From Herbaspirillum frisingense GSF30 (lineage in GTDB: Bacteria; Pseudomonadota; Gammaproteobacteria; Burkholderiales; Burkholderiaceae_D): a stretch of 64,000 bases of DNA. The notes beneath the pieces are model-generated. The model was not told the origin of the DNA. It saw nothing but the letters and a program-made list of their open reading frames with translations, and did not search any database. Shown one piece after another: positions 53,414 to 62,261 of this stretch. How positions within the stretch are numbered: the first letter of the stretch is position 1; the number at the start of each line of letters is the position of its first letter. The DNA lies in the NCBI RefSeq assembly GCF_000300975.2, contig NZ_AEEC02000019.1, forward strand, positions 1-64,000, in the 5' to 3' direction. The position numbers and the translations under genes were made by a program.

Positions 53414-54265
53414 ATGTTTCCCATGCCGATAGAAAAATGGAAGCCGTTCAATCGGGCGCTGTACCGTATCTCGGTGCCGGTGGCCCTGCTGATCTGGCTG
53501 CTGCCGATGCTGACCGCGCTGGTGACCTCGGTGCGCTCCAACGATGAACTGATGGCCGGCAACTACTGGGGCTGGCCGCAGGACTTCGCCATGCTGGAGA
53601 ACTACCGCGAAGCGCTGACCGCCTCGCCCATGCTGCATTACTTCTGGAACAGCTGCCTGATCACCATTCCCTCGGTGATCGGTGCGATCTCGCTGGCGGC
53701 GATGGCCGGCTTTGCGCTGTCGACCTACCAGTTCCGGGGCAATACGGTGCTCTTCGCCACCTTCGTGGCCTGCAACTTCGTGCCGCAGCAGATCCTGATG
53801 ATCCCGGTGCGGGACCTGTCGCTGTCGCTGGGCCTGTTCAACACCATCACCGGGATGATGCTGTTCCACATCGCCATGCAGACCGGCTTCTGCACGCTGT
53901 TCCTGCGCAATTTCATCAAGCAGCTGCCCTTCGAGATGATCGAGGCTGCACGCATCGAAGGCGCCAGCGAGTGGACCGTGTTCTACCGCATCGTGCTGCC
54001 GCTGATCCGGCCCGCGCTGGCGGCCCTGGCGGTGCTGGTCTTCACCTTCGTCTGGAACGATTACTTCTGGGCGCTGGTGCTGACCCAGGGGGACGACGTG
54101 GCGCCCATCACGGTGGGCGTGGCGGCCCTGCGCGGACAGTGGACCACCGCCTGGAACCTGGTCTCGGCCGGTTCCATCCTGGCGGCACTGCCCTCGGTGA
54201 TCCTGTTCTTCGTGATGCAGAAGCAATTCGTGGCCGGCCTCACCTTCGGGGCCAGCAAGGGCTGA
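53414..54265 (+). CDS. sugar ABC transporter permease (MalG/UgpE type)
   Basis: Second permease, 283 residues and six membrane segments, with the EAA loop EAARIEGASEWTVFYRIVLPLI. It starts 20 bases after the first permease with AGAGGG as ribosome site; the much longer open frame upstream is a shadow of the first permease gene. It is the last gene of the beta-galactoside operon. Confidence 0.94.
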   Translation: MFPMPIEKWKPFNRALYRISVPVALLIWLLPMLTALVTSVRSNDELMAGNYWGWPQDFAMLENYREALTASPMLHYFWNSCLITIPSVIGAISLAAMAGFALSTYQFRGNTVLFATFVACNFVPQQILMIPVRDLSLSLGLFNTITGMMLFHIAMQTGFCTLFLRNFIKQLPFEMIEAARIEGASEWTVFYRIVLPLIRPALAALAVLVFTFVWNDYFWALVLTQGDDVAPITVGVAALRGQWTTAWNLVSAGSILAALPSVILFFVMQKQFVAGLTFGASKG

Positions 54266-54276
54266 GCCCGCTGCGC

Positions 54277-55125
54277 CTATTGGGCGGCAGCAGGCGTCGC
54301 GGCCACCTCGGGTGGCCCGTTCTTGGGCGGTGGCGGCGGCACATCGGTGTGGATCATCAATACCGTGCACTGTCGCGCCACCATGCCATTCTTGGCAAGT
54401 TGCGGCCCCTTGCCGTTATAGATCTTGGCATTGCCCATGAAGACGCCATCGATCTTGAAGGTCCAAGTGTTGGCGGGATTCTCAAAGCGGTAACCCATGC
54501 CATCCAGGCTCAGCGATTCGCCCATGATGGTGCCGGACATCACCTCCTCTGCAATCTTGGTACGGCGCTTGAGGCTCACACGGTTACCATCGACCTCGGC
54601 GATGAAATTTGCCTGGAAAGGCTTGGAATCCTTGTTGAAGCGGTTAGCATCGCAGGACATGACGGCACGCCAGCGGCCATCAGGCGGGGTCGGATCGGGA
54701 CTGGCCGTACCGCCCGCGACGCCAGCCGAAGGCAGGACCCCGAGACGGCTGCCCAGCGTCACCGTAACCGAGTCAGGATAATCGAAACCGGCACCGCTGC
54801 TGCGATCGACCACATAGCCGATCGGGCCACCCAGCAGCAGGTTTCCCCACACATTGGTGTTGGCGCGCGAGACCACGTTCTGCTGACCGCTCACACCGTC
54901 CTTGGCGCATTCCACCAGCAAATCACCCGTGCTCTTCTTGATGGCCACGCTGCCTGGGGTCTTGACGTACCACTTGCCGACGTCGTTGCTCAGCGTGCAG
55001 CTGGCACCCGAGATGATCTGGCTGCCCTGGTTGGCAATGACTGAAATGGGTTGCGTCTGCGTGCCCGTGATGGAGGCACAACCACCCAGCAGCAGTGCTG
55101 CAAGGCATACCGGCATTCTCGACAT
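54277..55125 (-). CDS. hypothetical lipoprotein
   Basis: Predicted lipoprotein of 282 residues with lipobox LGGC (Cys16). The N-terminal half (TQPISVIANQGSQIISGASCTLSNDVGKWYVKTPGSVAIKKSTGDLLVEC) resembles a family of small envelope lipoproteins with a PEGA-like beta domain. The second half (about 150-265) is a beta-rich domain I do not recognise, and the tail is Pro-rich. GGGGA precedes the ATG. It is convergent with the ABC operon, 11 bases away. No function assigned. Confidence 0.8.
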   Translation of the reverse strand: MSRMPVCLAALLLGGCASITGTQTQPISVIANQGSQIISGASCTLSNDVGKWYVKTPGSVAIKKSTGDLLVECAKDGVSGQQNVVSRANTNVWGNLLLGGPIGYVVDRSSGAGFDYPDSVTVTLGSRLGVLPSAGVAGGTASPDPTPPDGRWRAVMSCDANRFNKDSKPFQANFIAEVDGNRVSLKRRTKIAEEVMSGTIMGESLSLDGMGYRFENPANTWTFKIDGVFMGNAKIYNGKGPQLAKNGMVARQCTVLMIHTDVPPPPPKNGPPEVAATPAAAQ

Positions 55126-55385
55126 GGATTCCCCGATTCTCTTCTGTCCGCTCGCGCGGATTTCATTGTTGTTGTAGTTCGCGGCGGCGATAACGCTGCC
55201 CCTGAAGACCTACCACCACGTGAGAATATAGCTGAGCTGTTTGCCGCTTGACTGACGAATAACTGACAGCGGAGAAAAATTATTTCAACTGAAATGCGGG
55301 CGTCGCTTTTTGACATCCGGGCATGACCGGACCGGTGCAAGATGACTCCATCGACACAGCAATCCGCCACCACAAGGAGCCCATC

Positions 55386-55532
55386 ATGCACACCACCACC
55401 CTGCGCCTGGCCGTCTTCATCGGTACGATGAGCATCGCGTTCGAAGCCCACGCCGGTCGCGGCGGGGCGATGCTGATGAAGGACCTGACCCGGCTGTTCA
55501 GCCACCTGTTCCAGCAGTACATGGGCGGTTGA
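55386..55532 (+). CDS. small secreted peptide, 48 residues
   Basis: Short gene with a good ribosome site (AAGGAG, 7 bases before ATG 55386). It encodes a signal peptide (1-23, EAHA-G) and a mature part of about 25 residues (GRGGAMLMKDLTRLFSHLFQQYMGG). The mature part could form an amphipathic helix. I do not recognise it. It is followed by a stem-loop and is convergent with the second efflux operon. Confidence 0.6.
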   Translation: MHTTTLRLAVFIGTMSIAFEAHAGRGGAMLMKDLTRLFSHLFQQYMGG

Positions 55533-55557
55533 CGAGAGAATGGGATAGGAAAGGGAC

Positions 55558-55580
55558 GGGAGCGCCCGCTGGGTGCTCCC
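55558..55580. terminator. stem-loop between convergent genes
   Basis: GGGAGC-g-CCC-gct-GGG-t-GCTCCC forms a strong stem. There is no T-run on the plus strand and only a broken one (CCCTTTCC) on the minus strand, so terminator function is uncertain. Confidence 0.45.
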
Positions 55581-55591
55581 GCCCTGTCCGT

Positions 55592-57064
55592 TCAGGGCTT
55601 GGCCGCTGCCTGCTGGGCAGGTGCTTCGATGCCCACGCCCATGGCCTGGAACAGGGTGGCGGTATCGCTCATGCGGTTGGCCGTGGCACGCACTTCGCCC
55701 AGCCTGGCATTGAGATACTGGCGCTCGCCTGCGCGTGCGGCACTGGCCGGGTAGGCGCCCAGCTGGGCGCGTCGCTGGGCATTGCGCCAGCCCTGCTCGC
55801 TGGCCGCGCGCGCCGCCGTGGAGGCTTGCAGGGCATCAGCATCCTGGGTCAGCGCCACCAGGCTATCGGCCACGTTCTGGAAGGCATTCAACACGGTCTG
55901 GCGATAATTGGCCTCGGCCGCGAGATAGGCCTCCTTGGAAGCATCACGCCGGGCGCTGAGAGCGCCGCCGTGGAACAGCGGCTGCGTCAACGAAGCCCCC
56001 AGTCCCCACACCGCACCCGCCCCACTGGTCGCCTTGGCCCAGGAAAAACCGGACTGGCCGAAGGAGGCGCTGATGGACAGACTGGGGAACATCTCGGCCG
56101 TGGCCAGCGCCTGCTCGGCGGCAGCCACCTTCAATGCGGCGTCGGCAGCCAGGATATCGGGCCGCTGGCGCAGCAGTTCCGAAGGCAAGGCCAGCGGCAC
56201 TTCGCCGGGTAGTTGCAGGCGGGTGATATCCAGATCGGCCGGCGCAGCGTCCGGGGTGCGTCCCATCAACACCGCCAGCGCATGGCGCGAGGCCTGCCAC
56301 TGCGCTTTCATGGCGGGCAGGCTGGCGCGCAGCGACTGCGCGCTGGCCTGCGCCGACAGCAACTCATCCTGTGACACCGCACCCAGCGCCAGCCGGCGCT
56401 GCATCTCCTCGACATCGGCATCGGCCAGCGCCACCAGGCGTTCGGTATGCATCACCTGCGCGTGCAGGGAAGCCGCATTGATGGCCGTGATCACTACATT
56501 GGCCGCCACCGAGCGGCGTGCCGCGTCGAACTGGTAGGACTGCGCATCCACCTGGGCTGCAGCCGCCGAGTTGGCGAAGCGCTCCACGCCAAACAGGTCG
56601 AAGGTATAGCTGGCGCGAATCTGGCCGGCGAAGACGTTGTACAGGTTGGTGGTCGGCCCCAGATTGGGCAGCCCCAGGGCGCGCTGGCGCTGGGCCTGGC
56701 CGACCGCATCGATGGTGGGCCACAGCGATTCATCGATCTGGGCGCGCAACTGGAGGCGGGCGGCGGCCAGATTGCGATCAGCCTGGGCCAGGGAATGGTT
56801 GCTGCGCAGGGCCTCCTCCACCCATGCGGACAGTTCCGGCGAGCCATAGGCACGCCACCACTGCGGTACGGCGCGCTGGCCGAGCACGAATTTCTGACGC
56901 GCCTCCTGCGGCCCCAGGGTGGCGGGTGTGGCATCGACGGCGTAGTGGGCCGGCTGGGGCGAGGCCGGTGCCTCGCCGGTCGGACCCAGGGCGCAACCGG
57001 AGACCAGCAGCGCTGCGGCCAGCGCCAGGGTGCGCGGGGCGGGGGGAAAACGGACGGCGCTCAT
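55592..57064 (-). CDS. RND outer-membrane factor lipoprotein, NodT family (second pump)
   Basis: TolC-like lipoprotein of 490 residues with lipobox VSGC (Cys24) and two OEP domains (about 75-265 and 285-475). Its start overlaps the stop of the RND transporter by one base, so it is translationally coupled. It forms the outer-membrane channel of the second pump in the window. Confidence 0.93.
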   Translation of the reverse strand: MSAVRFPPAPRTLALAAALLVSGCALGPTGEAPASPQPAHYAVDATPATLGPQEARQKFVLGQRAVPQWWRAYGSPELSAWVEEALRSNHSLAQADRNLAAARLQLRAQIDESLWPTIDAVGQAQRQRALGLPNLGPTTNLYNVFAGQIRASYTFDLFGVERFANSAAAAQVDAQSYQFDAARRSVAANVVITAINAASLHAQVMHTERLVALADADVEEMQRRLALGAVSQDELLSAQASAQSLRASLPAMKAQWQASRHALAVLMGRTPDAAPADLDITRLQLPGEVPLALPSELLRQRPDILAADAALKVAAAEQALATAEMFPSLSISASFGQSGFSWAKATSGAGAVWGLGASLTQPLFHGGALSARRDASKEAYLAAEANYRQTVLNAFQNVADSLVALTQDADALQASTAARAASEQGWRNAQRRAQLGAYPASAARAGERQYLNARLGEVRATANRMSDTATLFQAMGVGIEAPAQQAAAKP

Positions 57065-60000
57065 CAGTGGCTCCCTTGCGCGGCGTTGTCGCGATGATGG
57101 GTTTCATCCGGCTTGACCCGGTAGCACAGCGCATACAGGGCCGGCAGGTAGAACAGGGTCAGGATGGTGGCGATGGTGATGCCGCCCATCAGGGCGGTGG
57201 CCATCGGGCCGAAGAAGTTGCTGCGCAACAGCGGGATCAGCGCCAGCACGGCGGCGGCCGCAGTCAGCGTGATCGGGCGGAAGCGACGCACGGTGGCACC
57301 GACGATGGCGTCGAAGCGGCCACGGCCGGCAGCGATGTCCTGCTCGATCTGGTCCACCAGGATCACCGAGTTGCGCATGATGATGCCCAGCATGGCGATG
57401 GTCCCCAGCATGGCGACGAAGCCGAAGGGCTGGCCGAACAGCAGCAACGCACCGACCACGCCGATCAGACCCAGCGGGGCGGTCATCACCACCATCAGGG
57501 TACGGCCGAAGCTTTGCAGCTGCACCATGAGCAACAGCAGTACGGCGATGAACATCAGCGGCATCTGTGCCGAGATCGAGGACTGCGCCTTGGCGTTTTC
57601 TTCCACCGGGCCGCCGACGTCGATACGGTAGCCCACCGGCAGCTCGGCGCGCAGCGCGTCGAGCTTCTGGTTGACATCGTTGGTCACGTCGATACCCTGC
57701 ACGCCTGCTCGCACATCGGCCAGCACGGTGATGGTGGGCTGGCGATTGCGTTCCCAGATGACGCCGTATTCCAGCGTGTTGTGGAACTTGCCCAGGGTCG
57801 CCAGCGGCACCGGGCCGTTAGGGGTGGGCATGGACAGCGTGGCCAGGCGCGAGGGGTCGACGCGTTCGCTGCGCGGCGCGCGCAGATCGACGCTGATGAG
57901 CTTGTCGCGCTCGCGGTACTGGGTGATGGTGTAGCCCGACAGTTGCATGGCCAGGAAGTTGGAAATCTGCTGGCTGCTCAGGCCGAGCTCACCGGCGCGT
58001 TTCTGGTCGATCTCGAAGGAGACCGAACGCTGCGCCGGTTCATCCCAGTCGAACTGGATGTTGGTGGCACGGGTCTCCTTGCGCATTTCGGCGGCAACCT
58101 GTTCGGCGATGGCGCGCACCTTGGGAATCTGCTCGCCACTGATGCGGAACTGCACCGGGAAGCCGACCGGCGGACCGTTTTCCAGGCGCGTCATGCGGGT
58201 GCGCACGCCGCTGAACTGCTTGCGCAGCGGCTCTTCCAGCGCCTTTGCCAGGGCTTCCCGATCTTCCACCGACTTGGCGGTGACCACGAACTGGGCAAAG
58301 TTGGGGCTGGCCAGTTGCTGGTCCAGCGGCAGGTAGAAGCGCGGTGCACCGACACCGACGAAGCTGATGTAGTGATCGATCTGCGGCCGGTCCTTGAGCA
58401 GGGCTTCCATGCGGATGGCTTCGCGCTGGGTGGCCTCGAAGGAGGCGCGCTCGGGCAGGTGCATGTCGATCAGCAGTTCGGGCCGGTCGGAGCTGGGGAA
58501 GAACTGTTGCGGCACCAGCGCGAAGGCGGCCAGCGAACCGATGAAGAGCAGTGTGGTGGCGATCACCACGCGGCCACGGAAGGCCACGCACCAGGACACC
58601 GAGCGCCGCAGCAGGGTGTAGATGCGGGTCTGGTAGATGGGGTGATCGTGGTCTTCCTCGTCATGGCCGGCATGTGGATTGGCGGCGATCTGTTCGTCAG
58701 TGAGCGCACCCGGCTTTTCCTTGAGCATGTGGTAGCCCAGCAGCGGGATCAGCACCACCGCCGCCAGCCACGACAGCAGCAGCGCGATGGCCGAGACTTC
58801 GAAGATGGAACGGGTGTATTCGCCGGTCCCGGACTTGGCCAGGGCGATCGGCAGGAAGCCGGCCACCGTCACCAGGGTGCCGGTGAGCATCGGGAAAGCG
58901 GTGCTGGTGTAGGCGAAGGCGGCGGCGCGGCGGCGGTTCCAGCCCTGCTCCAGCTTCACCGCCATCATCTCGACGGCGATGATGGCGTCATCCACCAGCA
59001 GGCCCAATGCCAGCACCAGGGTGCCCAGCGAGACCTTGTGCAGGCCGATGTCGAACATGTACATGAACAGTGAGGTCACCGCCAGCACGATGGGAATCGA
59101 GATCACCACCACCATGCCGGTGCGGATGCCCAACGAGACCAGGCTCACCACCAGCACGATGGCGACAGCCTCGGCCACGGCTTCGAGGAAATCGTCGACC
59201 GATTTTTCCACGGCGTGCGGCATGCTGGAGACCGCCGTCAGGGTCAGGCCGGCCGGCAGGCGCTTGCGCAATTCTTCGGTACGCTCATCCAGGGCCTTGC
59301 CCAGGCGGATGACGTCGCCACCGGGCTGCATGGTCACGCCGATGCCCAGCACCGGCTGGCCGTTGGCGCGCATTTCCTGTTCCTGGGGTTCGTCGTAGCC
59401 ACGGTGGATGGTGGCGATGTCACCCAGCCGGAAATTGCGGTTGTTGAGGTGGATGACCTTGTCTTCCAGTGCCCGCAGGTTGTCGAACTGGCCGGTAGGA
59501 CGCACATAGACGCGGTCGTTGCCGGTGGTGATCAGGCCGCCCGGCACCACGGCGTTCTGGCCGCCGATGGCATCGGCCAGTTGCTGCGGGCTGATGCCCA
59601 GGCGCGTCATGCGGGCATTGCCGATGTCGATGTAGATGTGTTCCTGGCGCTCGCCGAAGTAATCGATCTTGGCCACACCCGGCACGTGCAACAGTTCGCC
59701 GCGCAACTGGTCGGCATAGTCGCGCAGTTGTGCGGGCGTGAAGCCGTCGCCGGCCAGTGCATAGATGTTGGTGTAGACGTCGCCGAATTCGTCATTGAAG
59801 TAAGGTCCCTTGACGCCTTGCGGCAGGGTGGCGGCGACGTCGCCGACCTTCTTGCGTACCTGGTACCAGGTCTGCGGCACCTGCGAAGCGGGCGCGGTGT
59901 CCTTGATGGTGAAGAACAGCTGCGACTGGCCGGCACGGGAATAGCTGCGCAGGAAGTCCACATCCGGCGTTTCCTGCAGCTTGCGGGCGATGCGGTCGGT

Positions 60001-60207
60001 AATCTGCTCCTGTACCTGACGCGCGGTGGCACCGGGCCAGTCGGTCTGGATCACCATGACCTTGAAGGTGAAGGGCGGGTCTTCGGACTGCGAGAGCCGG
60101 TTATAGGAGCCCATGCCCAGCAGCGTCACCAGCGCCAGGATGAAGGTCACCAGCGCCTGGTGCTGCAGCGTCCAGGCGGAGAGATTGAAACGGCCGGGCG
60201 CGCTCAT
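57064..60207 (-). CDS. RND efflux transporter (second pump)
   Basis: Inner-membrane RND transporter of 1047 residues. It begins FNLSAWTLQHQALVTFILALVTLLGMGSYNRLSQSEDPPFTFKVMVI, a pattern of the TriC/VmeI-like branch rather than MexF. The proton-relay pair Asp406-Asp407 is in LLVDDAIIAVEM. A His/Glu/Asp-rich cytoplasmic loop (AGHDEEDHDHP, about 518-528) lies between the two halves and might bind metal. It overlaps the adaptor gene by 4 bases and the outer-membrane factor by 1. Confidence 0.94.
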   Translation of the reverse strand: MSAPGRFNLSAWTLQHQALVTFILALVTLLGMGSYNRLSQSEDPPFTFKVMVIQTDWPGATARQVQEQITDRIARKLQETPDVDFLRSYSRAGQSQLFFTIKDTAPASQVPQTWYQVRKKVGDVAATLPQGVKGPYFNDEFGDVYTNIYALAGDGFTPAQLRDYADQLRGELLHVPGVAKIDYFGERQEHIYIDIGNARMTRLGISPQQLADAIGGQNAVVPGGLITTGNDRVYVRPTGQFDNLRALEDKVIHLNNRNFRLGDIATIHRGYDEPQEQEMRANGQPVLGIGVTMQPGGDVIRLGKALDERTEELRKRLPAGLTLTAVSSMPHAVEKSVDDFLEAVAEAVAIVLVVSLVSLGIRTGMVVVISIPIVLAVTSLFMYMFDIGLHKVSLGTLVLALGLLVDDAIIAVEMMAVKLEQGWNRRRAAAFAYTSTAFPMLTGTLVTVAGFLPIALAKSGTGEYTRSIFEVSAIALLLSWLAAVVLIPLLGYHMLKEKPGALTDEQIAANPHAGHDEEDHDHPIYQTRIYTLLRRSVSWCVAFRGRVVIATTLLFIGSLAAFALVPQQFFPSSDRPELLIDMHLPERASFEATQREAIRMEALLKDRPQIDHYISFVGVGAPRFYLPLDQQLASPNFAQFVVTAKSVEDREALAKALEEPLRKQFSGVRTRMTRLENGPPVGFPVQFRISGEQIPKVRAIAEQVAAEMRKETRATNIQFDWDEPAQRSVSFEIDQKRAGELGLSSQQISNFLAMQLSGYTITQYRERDKLISVDLRAPRSERVDPSRLATLSMPTPNGPVPLATLGKFHNTLEYGVIWERNRQPTITVLADVRAGVQGIDVTNDVNQKLDALRAELPVGYRIDVGGPVEENAKAQSSISAQMPLMFIAVLLLLMVQLQSFGRTLMVVMTAPLGLIGVVGALLLFGQPFGFVAMLGTIAMLGIIMRNSVILVDQIEQDIAAGRGRFDAIVGATVRRFRPITLTAAAAVLALIPLLRSNFFGPMATALMGGITIATILTLFYLPALYALCYRVKPDETHHRDNAAQGSH

Positions 60208-61355
60208 AGGGCGAAGTCCTCGGCGTGCAGCGGGGCGACCGGCTTGACCTTCTCGCCTGCGGTCAGGGTATGGACGCCCTGCACCACCACCTTGTCAGCC
60301 GCGGCCACGCCCTGCGACAGCGAAATGCTGCGCTCGCCATAGGCCGATACCGTCACCGGACGCAGTTCCAGCTTGCCTTCGCCGCCGACGATCCAGACCG
60401 CCGGCTTGCCGCCTTGATGGAACAGCGCAGTCGCCGGCAGCAGCAATACCTTGGCCTGGCCGGAGGGAACGGCGGGCGTGATCACGACATCGCCGGTCAT
60501 GCCCAGGCGCACGCTGGCGTCGGGTTGTTCCAGGGTGACCTTGACGCGGTAGGTGCGGCTCTGCAGGTCGGCGGCGGGACTGACTTCGCGCACCTTGCCC
60601 TTGAAGGTCTTGCCCGGCAACGCGGCCAGGGTGACGGTAGCGGGCTGGCCAGGTTGCAGGCCGGCCAGTTGGCGGTCGGCGACATCGGTGACCACATCCA
60701 CCGCGCCCGACCAGGCCAGCGAATAGACCGGCTGACCGGGGTTGAGCACGTCACCGGTATTGGCCTGTTCGGCGCTGATGACACCGTCATGCTGGGCCAC
60801 CAGGGTGGTGTAGTCGCGCTGGTTGCCGGCCACCGAGGCACGTGCCTGGGCCGCCTGGAACTGCGCCAGTGCAGCGGCGCGGGCATCCTGGCTCTGTTCC
60901 AGTTGCTGGGCGCTGATCAGCTGTTCGCGGGCCTGGGCGGTATCGCGCTGCAACTGTTTCTCGGCGGCGTCCAGGTGCTGGCGTGCCGAGGCCAGTTCGG
61001 CGCGGGCGGAGGCGGCATTCTGATCGGCATCCGACGGGTCCAGGCGGGCCAGCACCTGGCCCTTGCGCACCACGTCGCCCAGGTGCACGCGGCGCTCCAC
61101 CAGCTGGCCGGCGACACGGAAGGACATCGAGGTCACATAGCGCGACTGCACCTCGGCCGGGAGATGCAAAGGCTGTCCGCCGTCCCGTTCCTGCGGCTGC
61201 AGGATCACCACTTCGCGCGGGGCGTCGGCCACCGGCGCCGGCTTGCTGCAGGCCGACAGGGTCAGTACCAGGGCCGCCGCGGCCAGGCCGAGCGGTACGC
61301 GCCGGGGTAGAGACAGATGCAGGGGAAGGACACGGGGACGCGGATCGGGCTTCAC
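60204..61355 (-). CDS. RND periplasmic adaptor lipoprotein (second pump)
   Basis: Membrane fusion protein of 383 residues with lipobox LSAC (Cys36), a lipoyl/hairpin region (about 70-210; VAGQLVERRVHLGDVVRKGQVLARLDPSDADQN) and beta-barrel and membrane-proximal domains. The start codon is GTG, supported by AAGGA 5 bases upstream. It is the first gene of the adaptor-transporter-channel operon, divergent from a TetR gene. Confidence 0.93.
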   Translation of the reverse strand: MKPDPRPRVLPLHLSLPRRVPLGLAAAALVLTLSACSKPAPVADAPREVVILQPQERDGGQPLHLPAEVQSRYVTSMSFRVAGQLVERRVHLGDVVRKGQVLARLDPSDADQNAASARAELASARQHLDAAEKQLQRDTAQAREQLISAQQLEQSQDARAAALAQFQAAQARASVAGNQRDYTTLVAQHDGVISAEQANTGDVLNPGQPVYSLAWSGAVDVVTDVADRQLAGLQPGQPATVTLAALPGKTFKGKVREVSPAADLQSRTYRVKVTLEQPDASVRLGMTGDVVITPAVPSGQAKVLLLPATALFHQGGKPAVWIVGGEGKLELRPVTVSAYGERSISLSQGVAAADKVVVQGVHTLTAGEKVKPVAPLHAEDFAL

Positions 61356-61433
61356 AGCTTTCCTTTCAGGAAGGTAGGGTCGGATCGCCGGGCGCTCCGC
61401 ATCCTCGAGGGTGGTCTTTACAAAAGTTCAGCG

Positions 61434-61463
61434 ATTCTAATGCAGATATGAATTCAGATGCAA
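61434..61463 (-). promoter_or_regulatory. candidate promoter of the second efflux operon
   Basis: On the minus strand TTGCAT (61463-61458) and TAGAAT (61439-61434) are separated by 18 bases, giving a leader of about 70 bases. Confidence 0.5.
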
Positions 61464-61466
61464 TCC

Positions 61467-61480
61467 TGTATTTGAATACA
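61467..61480. promoter_or_regulatory. candidate TetR operator of the second efflux operon
   Basis: TGTATT-tg-AATACA is an inverted repeat between the divergent genes. It covers the -35/spacer region of the putative tetR promoter and lies just upstream of the pump promoter. Confidence 0.55.
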
Positions 61481-61487
61481 ACAGTGT

Positions 61488-61493
61488 TAGAAT
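61488..61493 (+). promoter_or_regulatory. candidate -10 box of tetR
   Basis: TAGAAT ends 8 bases before the tetR ATG. The same TTAGAATC octamer is present in inverted orientation at 61433-61440 as the -10 region of the pump operon. Transcription would begin at or next to the start codon. Confidence 0.4.
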
Positions 61494-61501
61494 CCTGCCC
61501 C

Positions 61502-62212
61502 ATGACACGCGAACCAAGCCCACCACGCCAACGACTGAGCCGCGAACAAAGTCGCGAGCAGACCCGCGCAAGGCTGCTGGAGGCGGCGCACGCGGTCTTC
61601 ATGCAAAAGGGATATGCGCTTACCAGCGTGGAGGATATCAGCACGGCGGCGGGCTACTCGCGGGGCGCGTTCTATTCCAACTTCGACGACAAGACCGAGC
61701 TGTTCTTCGAGTTGCTCCGGCGCGAGGGCGAGAGCATCGACCGTGGCTTCCAGCGCCTGCTCGATGGTGGAGTGACCGATCCCGATGCCCTGCGCGATGC
61801 GCTGGCCGAGCAGTATTCGGCGCTCTATCGCGACGACAAGTGCAGCCTGCTGTGGATGGAGGCGCGCATCGTGGCCCTGCGCGACGAGAAGTTCCGCCTG
61901 CAGCTCGATGTCTACCTGGAAGAGCGTTACCGCCAGATCACCTGTTTCGTGCAGGCCTATTGCGACCTGACCGGGGTCACCCCCGCCGCACCGGCGCGCG
62001 AGATCGCCATCGGCCTGATGGCGCTGTGCGAGGGCGTCAGTTTCTCCTACCGCTGTGTGCCGCACATCGTGGACGGCAAGACCGCCGAGTCGGTACTGGC
62101 GTGGTTCATGAAGGCCTCAGTGGCGGTGACCGCCACCACGGCCGCTCCATCCGCTGTCGCTGCAAAGAAGCCGCCCCGTCCCCGCAAGAAAGCAGCAGCG
62201 GCCGGCGACTAG
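61502..62212 (+). CDS. TetR-family transcriptional regulator of the second efflux pump
   Basis: TetR/AcrR regulator of 236 residues. The HTH (about 22-70; RARLLEAAHAVFMQKGYALTSVEDISTAAGYSRGAFYSNFDDKTELF) is followed by a ligand domain, and the tail is Lys/Pro/Ala-rich (210-236). The frame is open far upstream, but that part is antisense to the adaptor gene; ATG 61502 starts the domain. It lacks a ribosome site, consistent with a leaderless or near-leaderless mRNA. Confidence 0.92.
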   Translation: MTREPSPPRQRLSREQSREQTRARLLEAAHAVFMQKGYALTSVEDISTAAGYSRGAFYSNFDDKTELFFELLRREGESIDRGFQRLLDGGVTDPDALRDALAEQYSALYRDDKCSLLWMEARIVALRDEKFRLQLDVYLEERYRQITCFVQAYCDLTGVTPAAPAREIAIGLMALCEGVSFSYRCVPHIVDGKTAESVLAWFMKASVAVTATTAAPSAVAAKKPPRPRKKAAAAGD

Positions 62213-62261
62213 CGCGCCGTCGCTGTCGACGCCATTGGCTCCGCGCCTTGCGCGAACACCC

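Noticed and set aside
56518-59073. Long plus-strand open frame opposite the second RND transporter
   Set aside because: Antisense shadow of the transporter gene.
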